Below the pieces are notes generated by a model. That model saw only the letters and a list, made by a program, of their open reading frames with translations. It was not told the DNA's origin and did not search any database. Source: Bolinopsis microptera (lineage: Eukaryota; Ctenophora; Tentaculata; Lobata; Bolinopsidae). From it: 64,000 nucleotides of DNA. Made by a program: the position numbers and the translations under genes. Shown in pieces: positions 36,310 through 48,744 of this stretch. Location: positions 4,376,359-4,440,358 of the forward strand of contig NC_087075.1 in assembly GCF_026151205.1 (NCBI RefSeq), read 5' to 3'. Numbering within the stretch: position 1 is the first letter of the stretch; each line of letters begins with the position of its first letter.

Positions 36310-37735
36310 TACACGGTTGAGAAGTTTACACTAAACATATAGGTTACAGTAAACTTGTAGTAAATATTATAGTGGTTTATTCTAATAGAGAGAATTTCAA
36401 ATATTCTGATCTTCTGATGTAGAGAAGTTGACAATTTATTGGAGCTATTTTCGCATTTTCGTAGGAAAAATTTTTTCGTAGGAAAAATTTGACTGATTAC
36501 TAATTATATCTGTAATCTGACTTGATCCCTGATCATTTAGTGTAATACTAATAATGAGGTCCAGGCTTAATCTCGGATAATACCCCCGGATACTCCCATA
36601 ATCTTTAGTTTCCTCATAACAAATCAACCTAGATACTAACAGTGATCTCCAACCAGTTACAAATCAACCAGTTACCATCAACCCTTACAATGTCGCCCAA
36701 TCAGCGCGTCTGTCCACCAATTATCACGGAAAAACATCCTTCTCATCACCCAACAGCGGCAGCAATTGAGCACTTATCACTTAATTAATTGGGTAATTAG
36801 GTAATTGGCCGATAATTACAGGTGTAGAGTGACAAGATGAGGTGATCAAATTAAAGGGGTGCATGTTGGAGTGAGGAGTGTTGTTAATCTGTAATGGTTT
36901 AAGACTGTCATAACAACGTATTGTTCAGGTCATAAGGGATTATTGATCTCTTAAATTATCACTAGATTTTTATATGGGAGACTGAATGTATTAGACAATA
37001 GACAAGATATAATTATAATAATGTCAGTAATTTCTGCATTAAAATTTTTAATGGGCATTGTTAGACGTTTCACTTAGATACCAACCCAAAAATACAGTTA
37101 CCGCCCAACTTTTGTAATTTACTACTCCGACCGCAATAAGCCACCAAGGCCCGCAACCGCTCTTTTCGTCGCATATTTTGTATCATAGCGTGACCGAAAG
37201 TTTAATTCAGCATTAACATTTTTGACGGGCTTTAGAGGGTTCAACAGTAATCAAATTGCCATGGCTATCCAATAGATTATAACCTGAAAATACATTAATA
37301 ACCCAACAATTTGTAGTTTAAAACTCTAACAATTTTATTGTTTTATTTATTTTTGTTGTCTGGCCTATTAGTGAGCGTTTAGGAAACCTGACTTCTGTCA
37401 ACATTCATTTAATTTTATGGTGTTCGTGGGAAATAGGGCATTCTGGGGGTGTTTGTAAGTACTGGTCTTTTAGTTTCTGTAATTGTAAAGAATTAAGTTA
37501 AAGAATGGTCTGGGAGAAAAGTAAGGTTTTTTTTTTACATATTTGATAGATTTACAGATCTGGCTTGACAAAAATTTTCAGAAAAAATCATGTTCGCGGG
37601 AAGCAAAAATCCGATGAGTTTTTTAGGGGGGAGGGGTAGGGGGTTGAGGGGGGTTGGAAAGGGTTGTCACATGACGAGAAATTTTTTGCAAAAATTAAAC
37701 AATCTTTATTTGTTGATATTATTCACCCCTGTTGC
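36310..37735. other. Unique AT-rich intron sequence
   Basis: No repeat array or coding motif is seen apart from a short AAAAATTTTTTCGTAGG duplication near 36455..36485 and a G-rich patch at 37624..37665. Confidence 0.6.
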
Positions 37736-40682
37736 CTAGAGTGGTGGGTCTGCACTTGAGAAGAGTGGGTCTGGCCGCTAGAATGGTGGGTCTGCAATCT
37801 AGAAGTGGGTCTGCAATCTAGAAGTGGGTCTGGCAACCAGAATGGTGGGTCTACAATCTAGAAGTGGGTCTGGGAACCAGAATGATGGGTCTGTACCCTT
37901 AAAGAGTGGTCTGACAACCAGAGTGGTGGGTGTGCACTTGAGAATAGTGGGTCTGGCAGCTAGAATGGTGGGTATGCAATCTAGAAGTGGGTCTGTTAAC
38001 CAGAATTGTGGGTCTACACCCTTGAAGAGTGGGTCTGACAACCAGAATGGTGGGTCTGCACTTGAGAAGAGTGGTTCTTGCGGCTGGAATGGTGGGTCTG
38101 CAATCTAGAAGTTGGTCTAGCAACAGAATTGTGGATCTGCATTCGAGAATAATGAGTCTTCACTCTAGAAGAGTGGGTCCGGCAACCAGAGTGGTGGGTC
38201 TGCACTTGAGAAGCGTGGGTCTGGCCGCTAAATGGTGAGTCTGCACCCTTTAAGAGTGGGTCTGACAACCAGAGTGGTGGGTCTGGACTTGAGAAGAGTG
38301 GGTCTGGCAGCTGGAATGGTGGGTCTGCAATCTAGAAGTTGGTCTTGCAACCAGAATGGTGGGTGTACGTACACCCTTGAAGAGTGGGTCTGACAACCCG
38401 AGTGGTGGGTCTGGACTTAAGAAGAGTGGGTCTGGCAGCTGGAATGGTGGGTCTGCAATCTAGAAGTGGGTCCGGCAACCAGAATGGTGGGTGTACGTAC
38501 ACCCTTGAAGAGTGGGTCTGACAACCAGAGTGGTGGGTCTGCACCCTTGAAGAGTGGGTCTGACAACCAGGGTGGTGGGTCTACACTTGAGAAGAGTTGG
38601 TCTGGCAGCTATAATGGTGGGTCTGCGATCTAAAAGTGGGTCTTGCAACCAGAATGGTGGGTTTGCATTCTTGAAGAGTGGGTCTGACAACCAGTGTGGT
38701 GGGTCTGCACTTGAGGAGAGTGGGTCTGGCAGCTAGAATGGTGGGTCTGCAATCTAGAAGTGGGTCTGGCAGTTAGAATGGTGGGTCTGCAATCTAGACG
38801 TGGGTCTGGCAACATGAATGGTGGGTCTGCACCCTTCAGGCTTAAAGAGTGGGTCTGACAACCAGAGTGGTAGATCTGCACTTGAGAAGTGTGGGTCTGG
38901 CAGCTGGAATGGTGGGTCTGCAATCTAGAAGTTGGTCTGACAACCAGAGTGGTGGGTCTGCACTTGAGAAGAGTGGGTCTGGCAGCTAGAATGTTAGGTC
39001 TGCAATCTATAAGTGGGTCTGGCAACCAGAACGGTGGGTCTGCAGTCTGCACCCTTAAAGAGTGGGTCTGACAACCAGAGTGGTAGATCTGCACTTGAGA
39101 AGAGTGGGTCTGGCAGCTGGAATGGTGGGTCTGCAATCTAGAAGTTGGTCTGGCAACCAGAATGGTGGGTGTACGTACACCCTTGAAGAGTGGGTCTGAC
39201 AACCCGAGTGGTGGGTCTGGACTTGAGAAGAGTGGGTCTGGCAGCTGGAATGGTGGGTCTGCAATCTAGAAGTTGGTCTGGCAACCAGAATGGTGGGTGT
39301 ACGTACACCCTTGAAGAGTGGGTCTGACAACCAGAGTGGTAGATCTGCACTTGAGAAGAGTGGGTCTGGCAGCTGGAACGGTGGGTCTGCAATCTAGAAG
39401 TTGGTCTGGCAACCAGAATGGTGGGTGTACGTACACCCTTGAAGAGTGAGTCTGACAACCCGAGTGGTGGGTCTACACTTGAGAAGAGTTGGTCTGGCGG
39501 CTAGAATGGTAGGTCTGCGATCTAAAAGTGGGTCTTGCAGCCAGAATGGTGGATCTGCACTTGAGAAGAGTGAGTCTGTCAGCTGGAATGGTGGGTCTGC
39601 AATCTATAAGTGAGTCTGGCAGCTAGAATAGTGGGTCTGAAATCTAGAAGTGGGTTTTGCAACATGAATGTGGGTCTGCACCCTTGAAGAGTGGGTCTGG
39701 CAATCAGAATGTTACGTCTACACTCTAGAAGAGTGGGTCTGGCAACCAGAATGGTGGATTTTCGTCCTAGAAGGGTGAGTCTGGAAACCAGAAAGGTGGG
39801 TCTACAATCTGGAATAGTGGGTCTGGCTACCAGAATTGTGGGTTTGGACAACTAGAATAATAGGTCTGGTGGGTCTACACTTTAGAAGAGTGGGTCTGCC
39901 GGTCTGGCAACTAGATTGGTGTGTCTGCAATCTATAAGAGTGGGTCTGGCAACCAGAATAGTGGGTCTGCAATCAAGGGAATCAAGATGAGTGAGTCTGG
40001 CAATCAGAATGGTGGGTCTGCACCTTAGGGTAGTGGGTCTGGAAACAAGAATGGTGGGTCAGAATTCTTGAATAGTGGGTCTTCACTCTAGCTAAGAGTG
40101 GGTCTGGCAACAAGAATGGAGGGTAAGAATTCTAGAATAGTGGGTCTTCACTCTAGAAGAGTGGGTCTGGCAACCAGAATGGTAAGTCTACACTCTGTCA
40201 AGTGTCAACCAGAATTGGGGGTCTAAACTAGAATATAGGATATATGGCAACCAGAATTGTGCGTCTGGAGTCTAGAGTCTAGAATAGTGGGTCCGGCAAC
40301 CCGAAAGGTGGGTCTTCACTCAAGAATAGTGGGTCTGGCAATCGGAATGGTGCGTCTACACTCTAGAAGAGTGGGGCTGGCAACCAGAATGGTAGGTCTT
40401 CGCCTTAGAAGAGTGGATCTGGCAACCAGAATGGTGGGTCTGCATTTTAGAATAGTGGGTCTTGACTCTATACCTACTAGAAGAGTGGGTCTCCTCTCTA
40501 GAAGAGTGAATCTGGCAACCAGAATGGTAATTCTTCACTCTGTCAACCAGAATTGGGGGTCTATGAACTAGAATATAGGAGATATGACAACCAGAATTGT
40601 GGGTCTGGACTCTAGAATAGTGGGTCTGGCAACCAAAATGTTGAGTCTGCACTCTAATAGAGTGGGTCTGGCAACTAGAATG
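37736..40682. repeat. 3-kb hierarchical minisatellite, GTGGGTCTG-based
   Basis: The basic subunit is about 18-21 bases, GTGGGTCTG followed by a variable tail: CAATCTAGAA, GCAACCAGAATG, CACTTGAGAAGA or GCAGCTGGAATG. Four subunit types alternate to form higher-order units of roughly 80 and 140 bases; one larger block containing GTACGTACACCCTTGAAGAG recurs nearly unchanged between 38350 and 39450. The right third (39600 on) is more diverged. Long minus-strand frames rich in THHSGCQTHSS arise from it and are not taken as genes. Confidence 0.95.
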
Positions 40683-40684
40683 CA

Positions 40685-42050
40685 GACACGTAGCCAAGGG
40701 GAAGACCCCCGGAAAAAAATTGAACCCCAAAAAAAATAAGCCCCCTAGTCCCCATGGTCGCCTGGTAAGTGGGCTGTGTTTATGACTGTTTGATTAAACG
40801 ACACGACAGGCAATCGACTTTAGCATTTCGTAAATTATTCCCAAATCCCACTATACAATATGTACTTATTCCATTCAATGTGACAAGTACTGAGTTCCCC
40901 CTAGCCCCCAACTTTGTATTATTGTGATGTCTGAAATTACAAATTTCTAATGCCAAATGTCGTCTGAAACACCCTATTTCTCAAAAATTTTCCGGGGGCT
41001 GCACCCCCAACTTTGTATTATCGCCGTCCTACAAATTTCTTTAATGCCTAATGTCGTCTAAAACAAATAATTTCTAAAATTTTTCTTGGGGGCTGCGGGC
41101 CACCAACTTTGTATTATTGTAATGTCTGATTATTGCTGTCCCACAAATGTCGTCTGGAACACCCTATTTCTCAAAATTTTTCCAGGGGCCAGGGCTGCGC
41201 CCCCCCCCCCCCCAGCCCACCAACCTTGTATTATTGTGATGTCTGATTATAATTACTGTCCTTCAAATTTCTTTAATGCCAAATGTCGTCTAAAACACAT
41301 AATTTCTCAAAAATTTTCTGATTGGCTGCGCCCCCCCCTCCCTAGCCAACCAACTTTATATTATTGTGATGTCTGATTATTACTGCCCTACTAATTTCTT
41401 TAATGCCTAATGTCGTCTCAATCACCCTATTTCTCAAAAATTTTCCGGGGGGGTGCGCCCCCCTAGCCTCTTAACTTAGTATTATTGTGATGTCTGATTA
41501 TTACTGTCCTACAAATTTCTTTAATGCCAAATGTTGTCTAAAACACATTATTTCTCAAAAATTTTCTGGGGGGCTGCGCCCCCCCGGCCCCCCAACTTTA
41601 TATTATTGTGATGTCTGATTATTAATGTCCAACAAATGTCGTCTGGAACACCCTATTTCTCAAAAAGTTTCCGAAGGCCAGGGCTGCGCCCCCCCCCCCC
41701 CCCCCCCCAGCCCACCAACCTTGTATTATTGTAATGTCTGATTACTGCTGTCCCACAAATGTCGTCTGGAACACCCTATTTCTCAAAAATTTTCCGAAGG
41801 CCAGGGCTGCGCCCCCCCCCCCCCAGCCCACCAACCTTGTATTATTGTAATGTCTGATTATTGCTGTCCCACAAATGTCGTCTGGAACACCCTATTTCTC
41901 AAAAATTTTCCGAAGGCCAGGGCTGCGCCCCCCCCCCCCCCCCCCCCAGCCCACCAACTTTGTATTATTGTAATGTCTGATTATTGCTGTCCCACAAATG
42001 TCGTCTGGAACACCCTATTTCTCAAAAAGTTTCCGAAGGCCAGGGCTGCG

Positions 42051-42083
<33 letters not shown>

Positions 42084-42717
42084 AGCCCACCAACCTTGTA
42101 TTATTGTAATGTCTGATTATAATTACTGTCCTTCAAATTTCTTTAATGCCAAATGTCGTCTAAAACACATAATTTCTCAAAAATTTTCTGATTGGCTGCC
42201 CCCCCTCCCTAGCCAACCAACTTTATATTATTGTGATGTCTGATTATTACTGCCCTACTAATTTCTTTAATGCCTAATGTCGTCTTAATCACCCTATTTC
42301 TCAAAAATTTTCCGGGGGGTGCGCCCCCCTAGCCTCTTAACTTAGTATTATTGTGATGTTTGATTATTACTGTCCCCAAATTTCTTTAATGCCAAATGCC
42401 GTTTTAATCACCCTATTTCTCGGGGGTTGCGCCCCCCAGCCCACCAACCTTGTATTATTGTAATGTCTGATTATTGCTGTCCTACAAATGTCGTCTGGAA
42501 CACCCTATTTCTCAAAAATTTTCCAAAGGCCAGGGCTGCGCCCCCCTAGCCCCCCAACTTTGTATCATTGTGATGTCTGATTATTACTGTCCTACAAATT
42601 TCTTTAACGCCAAATGTCGTCTTAAACACATAATTTCTCAAAAATTTTCTGGGGGGCTGCGCCTTCTTCCCCTACCCTCCCTAGCCAACCAAAGGAGCTT
42701 CGCCCCGGCTACGTGTC
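40685..42717. repeat. 2-kb tandem array flanked by 11-bp inverted ends
   Basis: Roughly 14 units of about 95-125 bases. Each has TTGTATTATTGTGATGTCTG, ATTACTGTCC, an optional TTTCTTTAATGCC segment, ATGTCGTCT, CTATTTCTCAAAAATTTTCC and GGGGGCTGCGCCCCC with a C run of 5 to ~31 bases. The ends are GACACGTAGCC (40685..40695) and GGCTACGTGTC (42707..42717), exact reverse complements. This suggests a non-autonomous mobile element whose interior expanded, but no transposase or clear target duplication is seen. Confidence 0.8.
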
Positions 42718-43094
42718 GTGTCGGGCTACGTGCCCAGAATCGAAAAAACTTAATCTTTAAATGAATAACGGAACCTTTATTATGGAGTTACGAGATGATA
42801 ATATAATTGGGAGGCAAAGTGGGTATCGGGCTTGGGGCTCATAATGCGCAAAATTTGGCCGCTGTCGAGTGGGTCTGCCTAAAATTCACAGATCTAGCTA
42901 TGGGTCTGAGACATTTGTAAAAAAAAAACCTTAGAGAAAAGGTCGGAGTTGTTTACTTTCAGTCTCAGATAATTGACACGTGACAGACGTCCTGTGTTTT
43001 ACTTTTCAATATTGGAATCTGATGGGCCTACATCCAGAAAAACAGCAGATATTTTTATCAAATTTCGATAATAATTTTGATCATGTGTGCATGG

Positions 43095-43245
43095 GTAGAA
43101 AAAACCTTAAAACCTGGCAACCTTGTTTGCCTGCACAAGAGCAATTCTAACTGCACATCCACATTTTTGTGAACAAACTGATATGAATCTTATCTCCACG
43201 AAATTGATGTTGTCTGCACAGTGCACACTTAACTTTTTATAGATG
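43095..43245. repeat. Dispersed repeat copy
   Basis: Shares CACAAGAGCAATTCTAACTG, CACATCCACATTTT and ACAAACTGATATGAATC in the same order as 31225..31425, without the GGTAACTT expansion. Confidence 0.85.
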
Positions 43246-43249
43246 AAAT

Positions 43250-46200
43250 TTTGATTTAATTTAGATAAGTAAGATTATTTAATACGTTCTGACTGCTGGT
43301 AACTTGAAAATATGAGAGCGATAACACGGCTTAATTTAACACAGAAAAGTGTATTACTTTCTTACATTTTTATTAACTTAAGCCTACTACGATTACATAT
43401 CATAATGTTATTCGAATATTCAATATCATGAAATTTATATTGCTATGTGCTGGAATGCGGTATATTGTTTAATGTATTAACATTTCTAATTCAAATCAAA
43501 TTTCGGGATGATCGGTATTTCCATTTCAAAATAAAGTACACCGGTCACGATATACCTGGGAAATAACAAACAAGGAATTAAAGATAATATCACATAAGTT
43601 TACACACAGTGTGTGATACATAATTTAGTGTGCTATATAACTTAATTACGGCTCATTAATTTAATCATATTAAAAGGGACACATAAAGCTCTAACAAAAC
43701 TCTCTCACATTAATGAAACCTATCCATGATTTACCACCCTATCTATTTGATGTTCATATTATGCTCTTAGCAGGGATCTGCAACTACCGTACTCATACAC
43801 CGGTGTTCAGTCAACCAGATCCCTCTATTCGCCCACGTGACCCTTTATTCGCCCACGTGACATGTTATCAACCAATCTAACCTCCCTATTCGCCCACGTA
43901 CTATTCATCGAGGGGAAATATACTTTAAACTGATCACGTGACACTACAATTATTGTAAATAAGATATTTAACACGTAAACTAAAACATATCTTTAACTTG
44001 CTGTGACCCAGATTCTCGTTTTCTTTTACCGAAGGAAATATCAGAAAGGTTGCAAAAATACCGTACAAACAAACCCCCGATTGATGGTGATACATGGAAA
44101 AAAGTATGGGCAGTTGACTGGAACTTTAATTAAATCATGAATCACAGTGCAGTAGATGATACTTCAACGATTAATAATGTAAAGTTAATATTGAACTGAG
44201 CTGCACTGCGGTTTTTTAATCACGTTGTTGGTTTGTCATGGTGAGCACTTAAACTTGACTTATATTAAATTTTCCAACTTATATTAAATTATCGGACTCC
44301 CGGAATTTTATTAAGGAAATTATTGGAGCACAACCATACGGTGTTAAGTTGGGGATTTAACGGTAATGATGGATATATTTTGTCAGTATTTTAGCTTTGT
44401 TAGAAAAAATTATGACGTAATGGTATTTAATATTAATATCTAAATAACTTAATTTAATGATAATATCATTATTCAACCCATACCAGGATGGACCATGTAA
44501 TATCATACATTGTGCCGCCTGGTTCGAATCATGTTTACATAGTCGTTAGAAAAGTTTAGCTGACAAAATTGAGTTCTAAAATTTTACATCTATGATACAG
44601 GAAATAGTTAAGTCCGAGGATTCAATTGAGTAGGAACTATAATAATTTGTTTGACCCGTGACAGTGGTTAATCTCTGTAACTTTAAGATTGTCTTCCTAC
44701 CAGTATATTTATAATGACGAAGTACGAAATGTTAGAATTTATTTATTTATTAATTATAGTATCCCGATCTGTTGTTTATTTAATTAAGGAGGATTAACGT
44801 CTTAATCATACCTTCCTGGACTCCGAAGAGTCAATATTGAATGAGGTGCATCATCTTATCGTCACAGGGCACAATTTTAATTTTCAGGCGAAAAGTTTTC
44901 CAGTGTGCTCCTCAAAATACACAGCAAAGAAATTGGAGAAGATTCAAAGAGAGAAAGAGAATACTTCATACGGTTCTCTGGAATTGGAAAATGGGATATA
45001 AAATAGATTAGCACTCGATAGGAGTCTTCACCAAACCACTGTATTAATCTCAATACATGTGTCTGTGAAGTGAGCATAGAGCGCGTAATCCCCTCCCCCT
45101 CTCCCAGTAACACTTTTCAGAGATAAGGAATCTTTTGCCACTTTGCAGCAATGGTGCAGTTGTAAATCATAGATCTAGCTGTTTCAATGAGCTCCGTGAT
45201 CTATGTTTCAGCACAAAGCGTTATAATTGGAGTCCCACCCCCATGATGCTTCTATTATGTTATCTATCTGCGGAACAATAGCTACGACGCTCGCACCTCA
45301 CCACACCCTCAAGTGCATCTCAGACAAAAGACAATCAATCAGGCAACATCGCACTATATCAGAGTATCAGATTTAAAATAGAGTAAGTTCTAATACCACC
45401 CACCACAACAAGTAGCATTAGTCAGTTTGTATTGAGATATTCAGCCAACGCAACTAATTACAGTTCTGAACACTACAAGTGACCGGGATATTAGTTATCT
45501 AGTGTTGGCCAGGTTCATATCTTAACGGAGATTACTTTGCGTACTTAGCTTGCTGATATTGATTCAGATAATTTACAGATCCCCTCTTGAACATGTTGGT
45601 TATATTCGAGCTTTTCGTCTAGAAGTGAAACAGATTCTTCAGGGTGTGGACTGGATAAGCCTGGTTGAAAAGTTTCCATCCCATAACACAATTATTCTTA
45701 ATAAATGTATTTAATTGTAGTTGTGATAATACATTTTAAAGTTCCAAATAATAATTCTTAATAACGACTGTTTTACAAGACGTACAAACTATTGCCCACA
45801 ATGAATATTTAGAATAATTTTGGGCTATTTTGTGGAATTTTGGGGTATTATGTGGGACTCTATTATGATTTATGTGGGATTTCCAAAATCCATTAAGGCA
45901 TTTCCCAAAATACCCCAAAATACCCCTTGGCTTTCCCCCCTACATAGTGCGCGTCATTACGAGGCATTTCGACACACTATCAATATTTTAGTAGTAATTA
46001 CTTAGAGTGGAGCATTGATTTCAAAATTTGAAGATGTTACAGAAATGTCACAATGTTTGTATGTTTCCCCTTTTGGCATGTACCACATGAACGAAATTAT
46101 AAAGAGAACCTGAAGGACTTAATGGTCATGGAAAATTATGTACTTTTAATTGGCTTACCCTCTAAAATCGAATTTAACGAAATTTGAAACTATTATCCTT

Positions 46201-48100
46201 TTAATGACCACAGTTTACACTTGCTCACAGTATCCATGTTTTAGGATACTTTTCTAGAATTTATATGTCAACTAAAATTAGTAACATTTATCATTCTTAT
46301 TGCATCATTATCACAATGTCATGAGCCGAGGGCCGTATCAGGACAACAGTAAGCTTTGTAAAGGAGCAGTAAGCTTTGTAAAGGAGCAGTAAGCTTTGTA
46401 AAGGAATGTGCACGTACTAATCACATTCCTGTAAAAGCTGGCTCAGGACTCTGGCGACTCCCAGTTTCAGTAGAGTTTGTGCTCCTTACTTCCTTACAGT
46501 TTCACAGCTCACATAGCAGTTAGAGCATGCACCTCCACCCTCCACAGTCAAGTGACACGCCTAACAACAAATCACGTGAACTTCCGGACACTATTTCCAC
46601 TTTTCCCAGCCCTGGACCCTTGTTGACACGTCACACCACCGAGCTGGGTATTCATTAATCCGGGCCAGGTAACAGCGAGATAGATGTGTCAGCAGTAATA
46701 AACCTGCCTCACACTGTGTCACTGCTCACTGCTAATTGTAGTTACTTACTACTTACTGCTAACTATCGTCTCGTATCTTCTGTAAACTCTTTATAAGTTA
46801 ACGTCTATAATCCTTATACTCCAGTTTCACAATCAGAAATAAACTGAGATGTTGACACAGGATCATGGAGTGAGGTTGATATATCAGCTACATAATATTC
46901 TCCTGACGGCATACTACATACCGTATAACATACCGTATAACATACTACATACCGTATAACATAATATCCCCGCATATCGCGTCCAAGTGTCACAATGCTC
47001 TTAACTGAAGTAGGGAGTGGCTAAATTGTCCAGGAACACCCCCGGAGGTTACCGTAACAAAGGAACAAGGCGTGGCTCGCTACATAGGCACCCCAAATTA
47101 AACTCCTGCTTTCCTTACCACTGTTTCCTTAGCACGGAATTGATTTTGGAGCGCTGGCAAATGTCAAAGGAATTTTATAATCGGTATTACAACATTACGT
47201 AGCAATATCACCGTTACTCAACCCAACAGTCACGGTTATAGTATGTGTGGTATTTACTGGGAGTCGGGAGCCTAATTTTTAAAATAAGTAACTTTTTATA
47301 ATTATTGATGGACGTGATCAATACCAAGCTATGCACTGAGGTAGTAGAGTCTGGACGATGGCTGATAACTGTAAGTTATTGCAACATAATTCTGCTACGA
47401 GGTATTAGTATTATCAACTACGGTATTATTTTATCAATTGCTAGATACTGCAGCTCTAGATAATGGACGGTTTGCAATGATCGATCATGCAGTTTGGAGG
47501 ACAATTGATGATGTTATTTCTATCTCGTATGCTAGTTTTGTCCCAGAGTCTTTTTGTTATCTGCAACTGCAGAAAAGCACAATGATTGCTGGTAAGCGTG
47601 GCTGGCTGCCAGTTATATACAATATTAAATGTTCCGTAAAAACAATTTATTTCCACCTTTTGATAATATTTTGATTCCATTAAGTCTGAACTGATTTAAA
47701 GTGCATAATTTTATTATTTCAACACTTAGTCTCGCTTGAATGACTTAAGAATATGTTTTTTATGGCGAAGCGTGTAATAAATGTTAGAATTTACCTATTT
47801 ATTTATTCATATCATATAATACACTAGAAACCCGCTAGTCGAAAGCTTTGTTCGAGGAAATTTAAAAAATCATTTATGTTTAAATTTGTCTAATCTCTGA
47901 TCATCTAGCTCTAAGCTCTGTACTGTAGAAAGTATGGATTTTATTTGACAATGACGACACAGTTGTATGTATTCAGATTCTCTAAACGATACTTTCTACC
48001 GCATTGAAAAATATCAATCACAACCAAAATTATAAATAGTGATATCGTGAGCATAAATGTGAGCTAGTTATGACGTATCAAATACAGTATAAAATATCAG
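43250..48100. other. Remaining left-over intron sequence
   Basis: Mostly unique AT-rich DNA. Small repeats are GCCCACGTGACC-type units near 43830..43900, three AGTAAGCTTTGTAAAGGAGC units (46349..46405) and CATACCGTATAA units (46905..46965). Open frames (for example 47438..47674) show no motifs. Confidence 0.6.
46349..46405. repeat. Three copies of AGTAAGCTTTGTAAAGGAGC
   Basis: Perfect 20-bp tandem units except for the end of the third. Confidence 0.92.
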
Positions 48101-48185
48101 TATAAAGCATGGCAACGCGCGTTGCTAATCTGTTCTTTCTCGCGCACGTGCAATCTCTTGATGTTGCTAAGTAACGACGCAGTGA
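48100..48185. promoter_or_regulatory. X-box and CACGTG cluster in the large intron
   Basis: GTTGCTAAGTAAC at 48163..48175 matches the RFX X-box pattern. GCAACGCGCGTTGC at 48112..48125 is a perfect palindrome, and GCGCACGTGCAAT lies between them. The same GCACGTGCAAT string occurs beside the X-box at 11753. It lies about 370 bases downstream of the transmembrane exon. Confidence 0.4.
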
Positions 48186-48470
48186 ACCTTTGCTAAAATA
48201 AAGCCATTATTCTAACGTTAATTTTACCTCACTTTCGACGTTAATTATAAAAAATCTAAAGTCTTAATCAAAATTCTAAGAATGCTATATTCTATTCCTA
48301 TCCTTTTTAACAACCCAGCTGAAAATTGCGAGGTTCCAACTCCATTTGCGACAACAAATTTGATACAACTTAACCAGGATCTACATGTAAAACGTACGCT
48401 GTGGATACAGAACAACTGACAGACAAACCAAGACAAAAACAGAGCGAGTCAAACAACAGAATGTCTGAAA

Positions 48471-48576
48471 AACACACCAGGAATAACTTACTTGCGATTA
48501 CAGAAGACAGCGATAGCAATGATAACACACCAGGAATAACTTACTTGCGATTACAGAAGACAGCGATAGCAATGAT
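48471..48576. repeat. 53-bp tandem duplication across the transmembrane-exon splice donor
   Basis: Bases 48471..48523 and 48524..48576 are essentially identical. Each copy holds the last ~32 coding bases of the transmembrane exon and the GTAAGTTATTCC donor. The exon copy in frame with the rest of the protein is the one at 48524 and above. Confidence 0.97.
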
Positions 48577-48740
48577 AACGATGAGGAATACAAGCCCCAC
48601 CAAACATGCAATGATGATGAGGTACATGTTCATGAAGGGACCATCTGATTGGGTCGTCACATAGAACACCTCAGAGACACTCTCAACGGAGCCGTTACAT
48701 ACTTTGAAGGAGATAATGTAGTCTTCATCTGGATCTAGAT
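48545..48740 (-). CDS. Eph: Eph receptor exon: end of fibronectin III domain and transmembrane helix
   Basis: After two bases completing an Asp codon, 64 codons run from LDPDEDYIISFKVCNGSVES and VSEVFYVTTQ through NMYLIIIACLVGLVFLIVII to AIAVFCNR. The first part has the L-x-P-x-x-x-Y-x-x-x-V pattern of the F strand and the closing T of a fibronectin III domain; the second is a 25-residue hydrophobic helix with a GLVF core like that of Eph receptors. A split Lys joins it to the basic juxtamembrane exon. Acceptor ACTTCTCAG|AT; donor CGCAA|GTAAGT. The donor is duplicated 53 bases downstream; reading past the first donor meets TAA at once. Confidence 0.93.
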
Positions 48741-48744
48741 CTGA

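Noticed and set aside
37799-40730. Minus-strand frames rich in Thr-His-His-Ser-Gly-Cys-Gln repeats, up to 190 codons
   Set aside because: Products of the GTGGGTCTG minisatellite; overlapping frames on both strands are equally open and break irregularly.
41086-42764. Proline-rich frames in the C-run array
   Set aside because: The proline runs are homopolymer C tracts of variable length; frames change from unit to unit.
44490-44545. GGTTCGAATC resembling a tRNA T-loop
   Set aside because: No matching acceptor, D or anticodon stems could be drawn around it.
47438-47680. 78-codon plus and 74-codon minus frames
   Set aside because: Mutual shadows with no recognisable family or splice sites.
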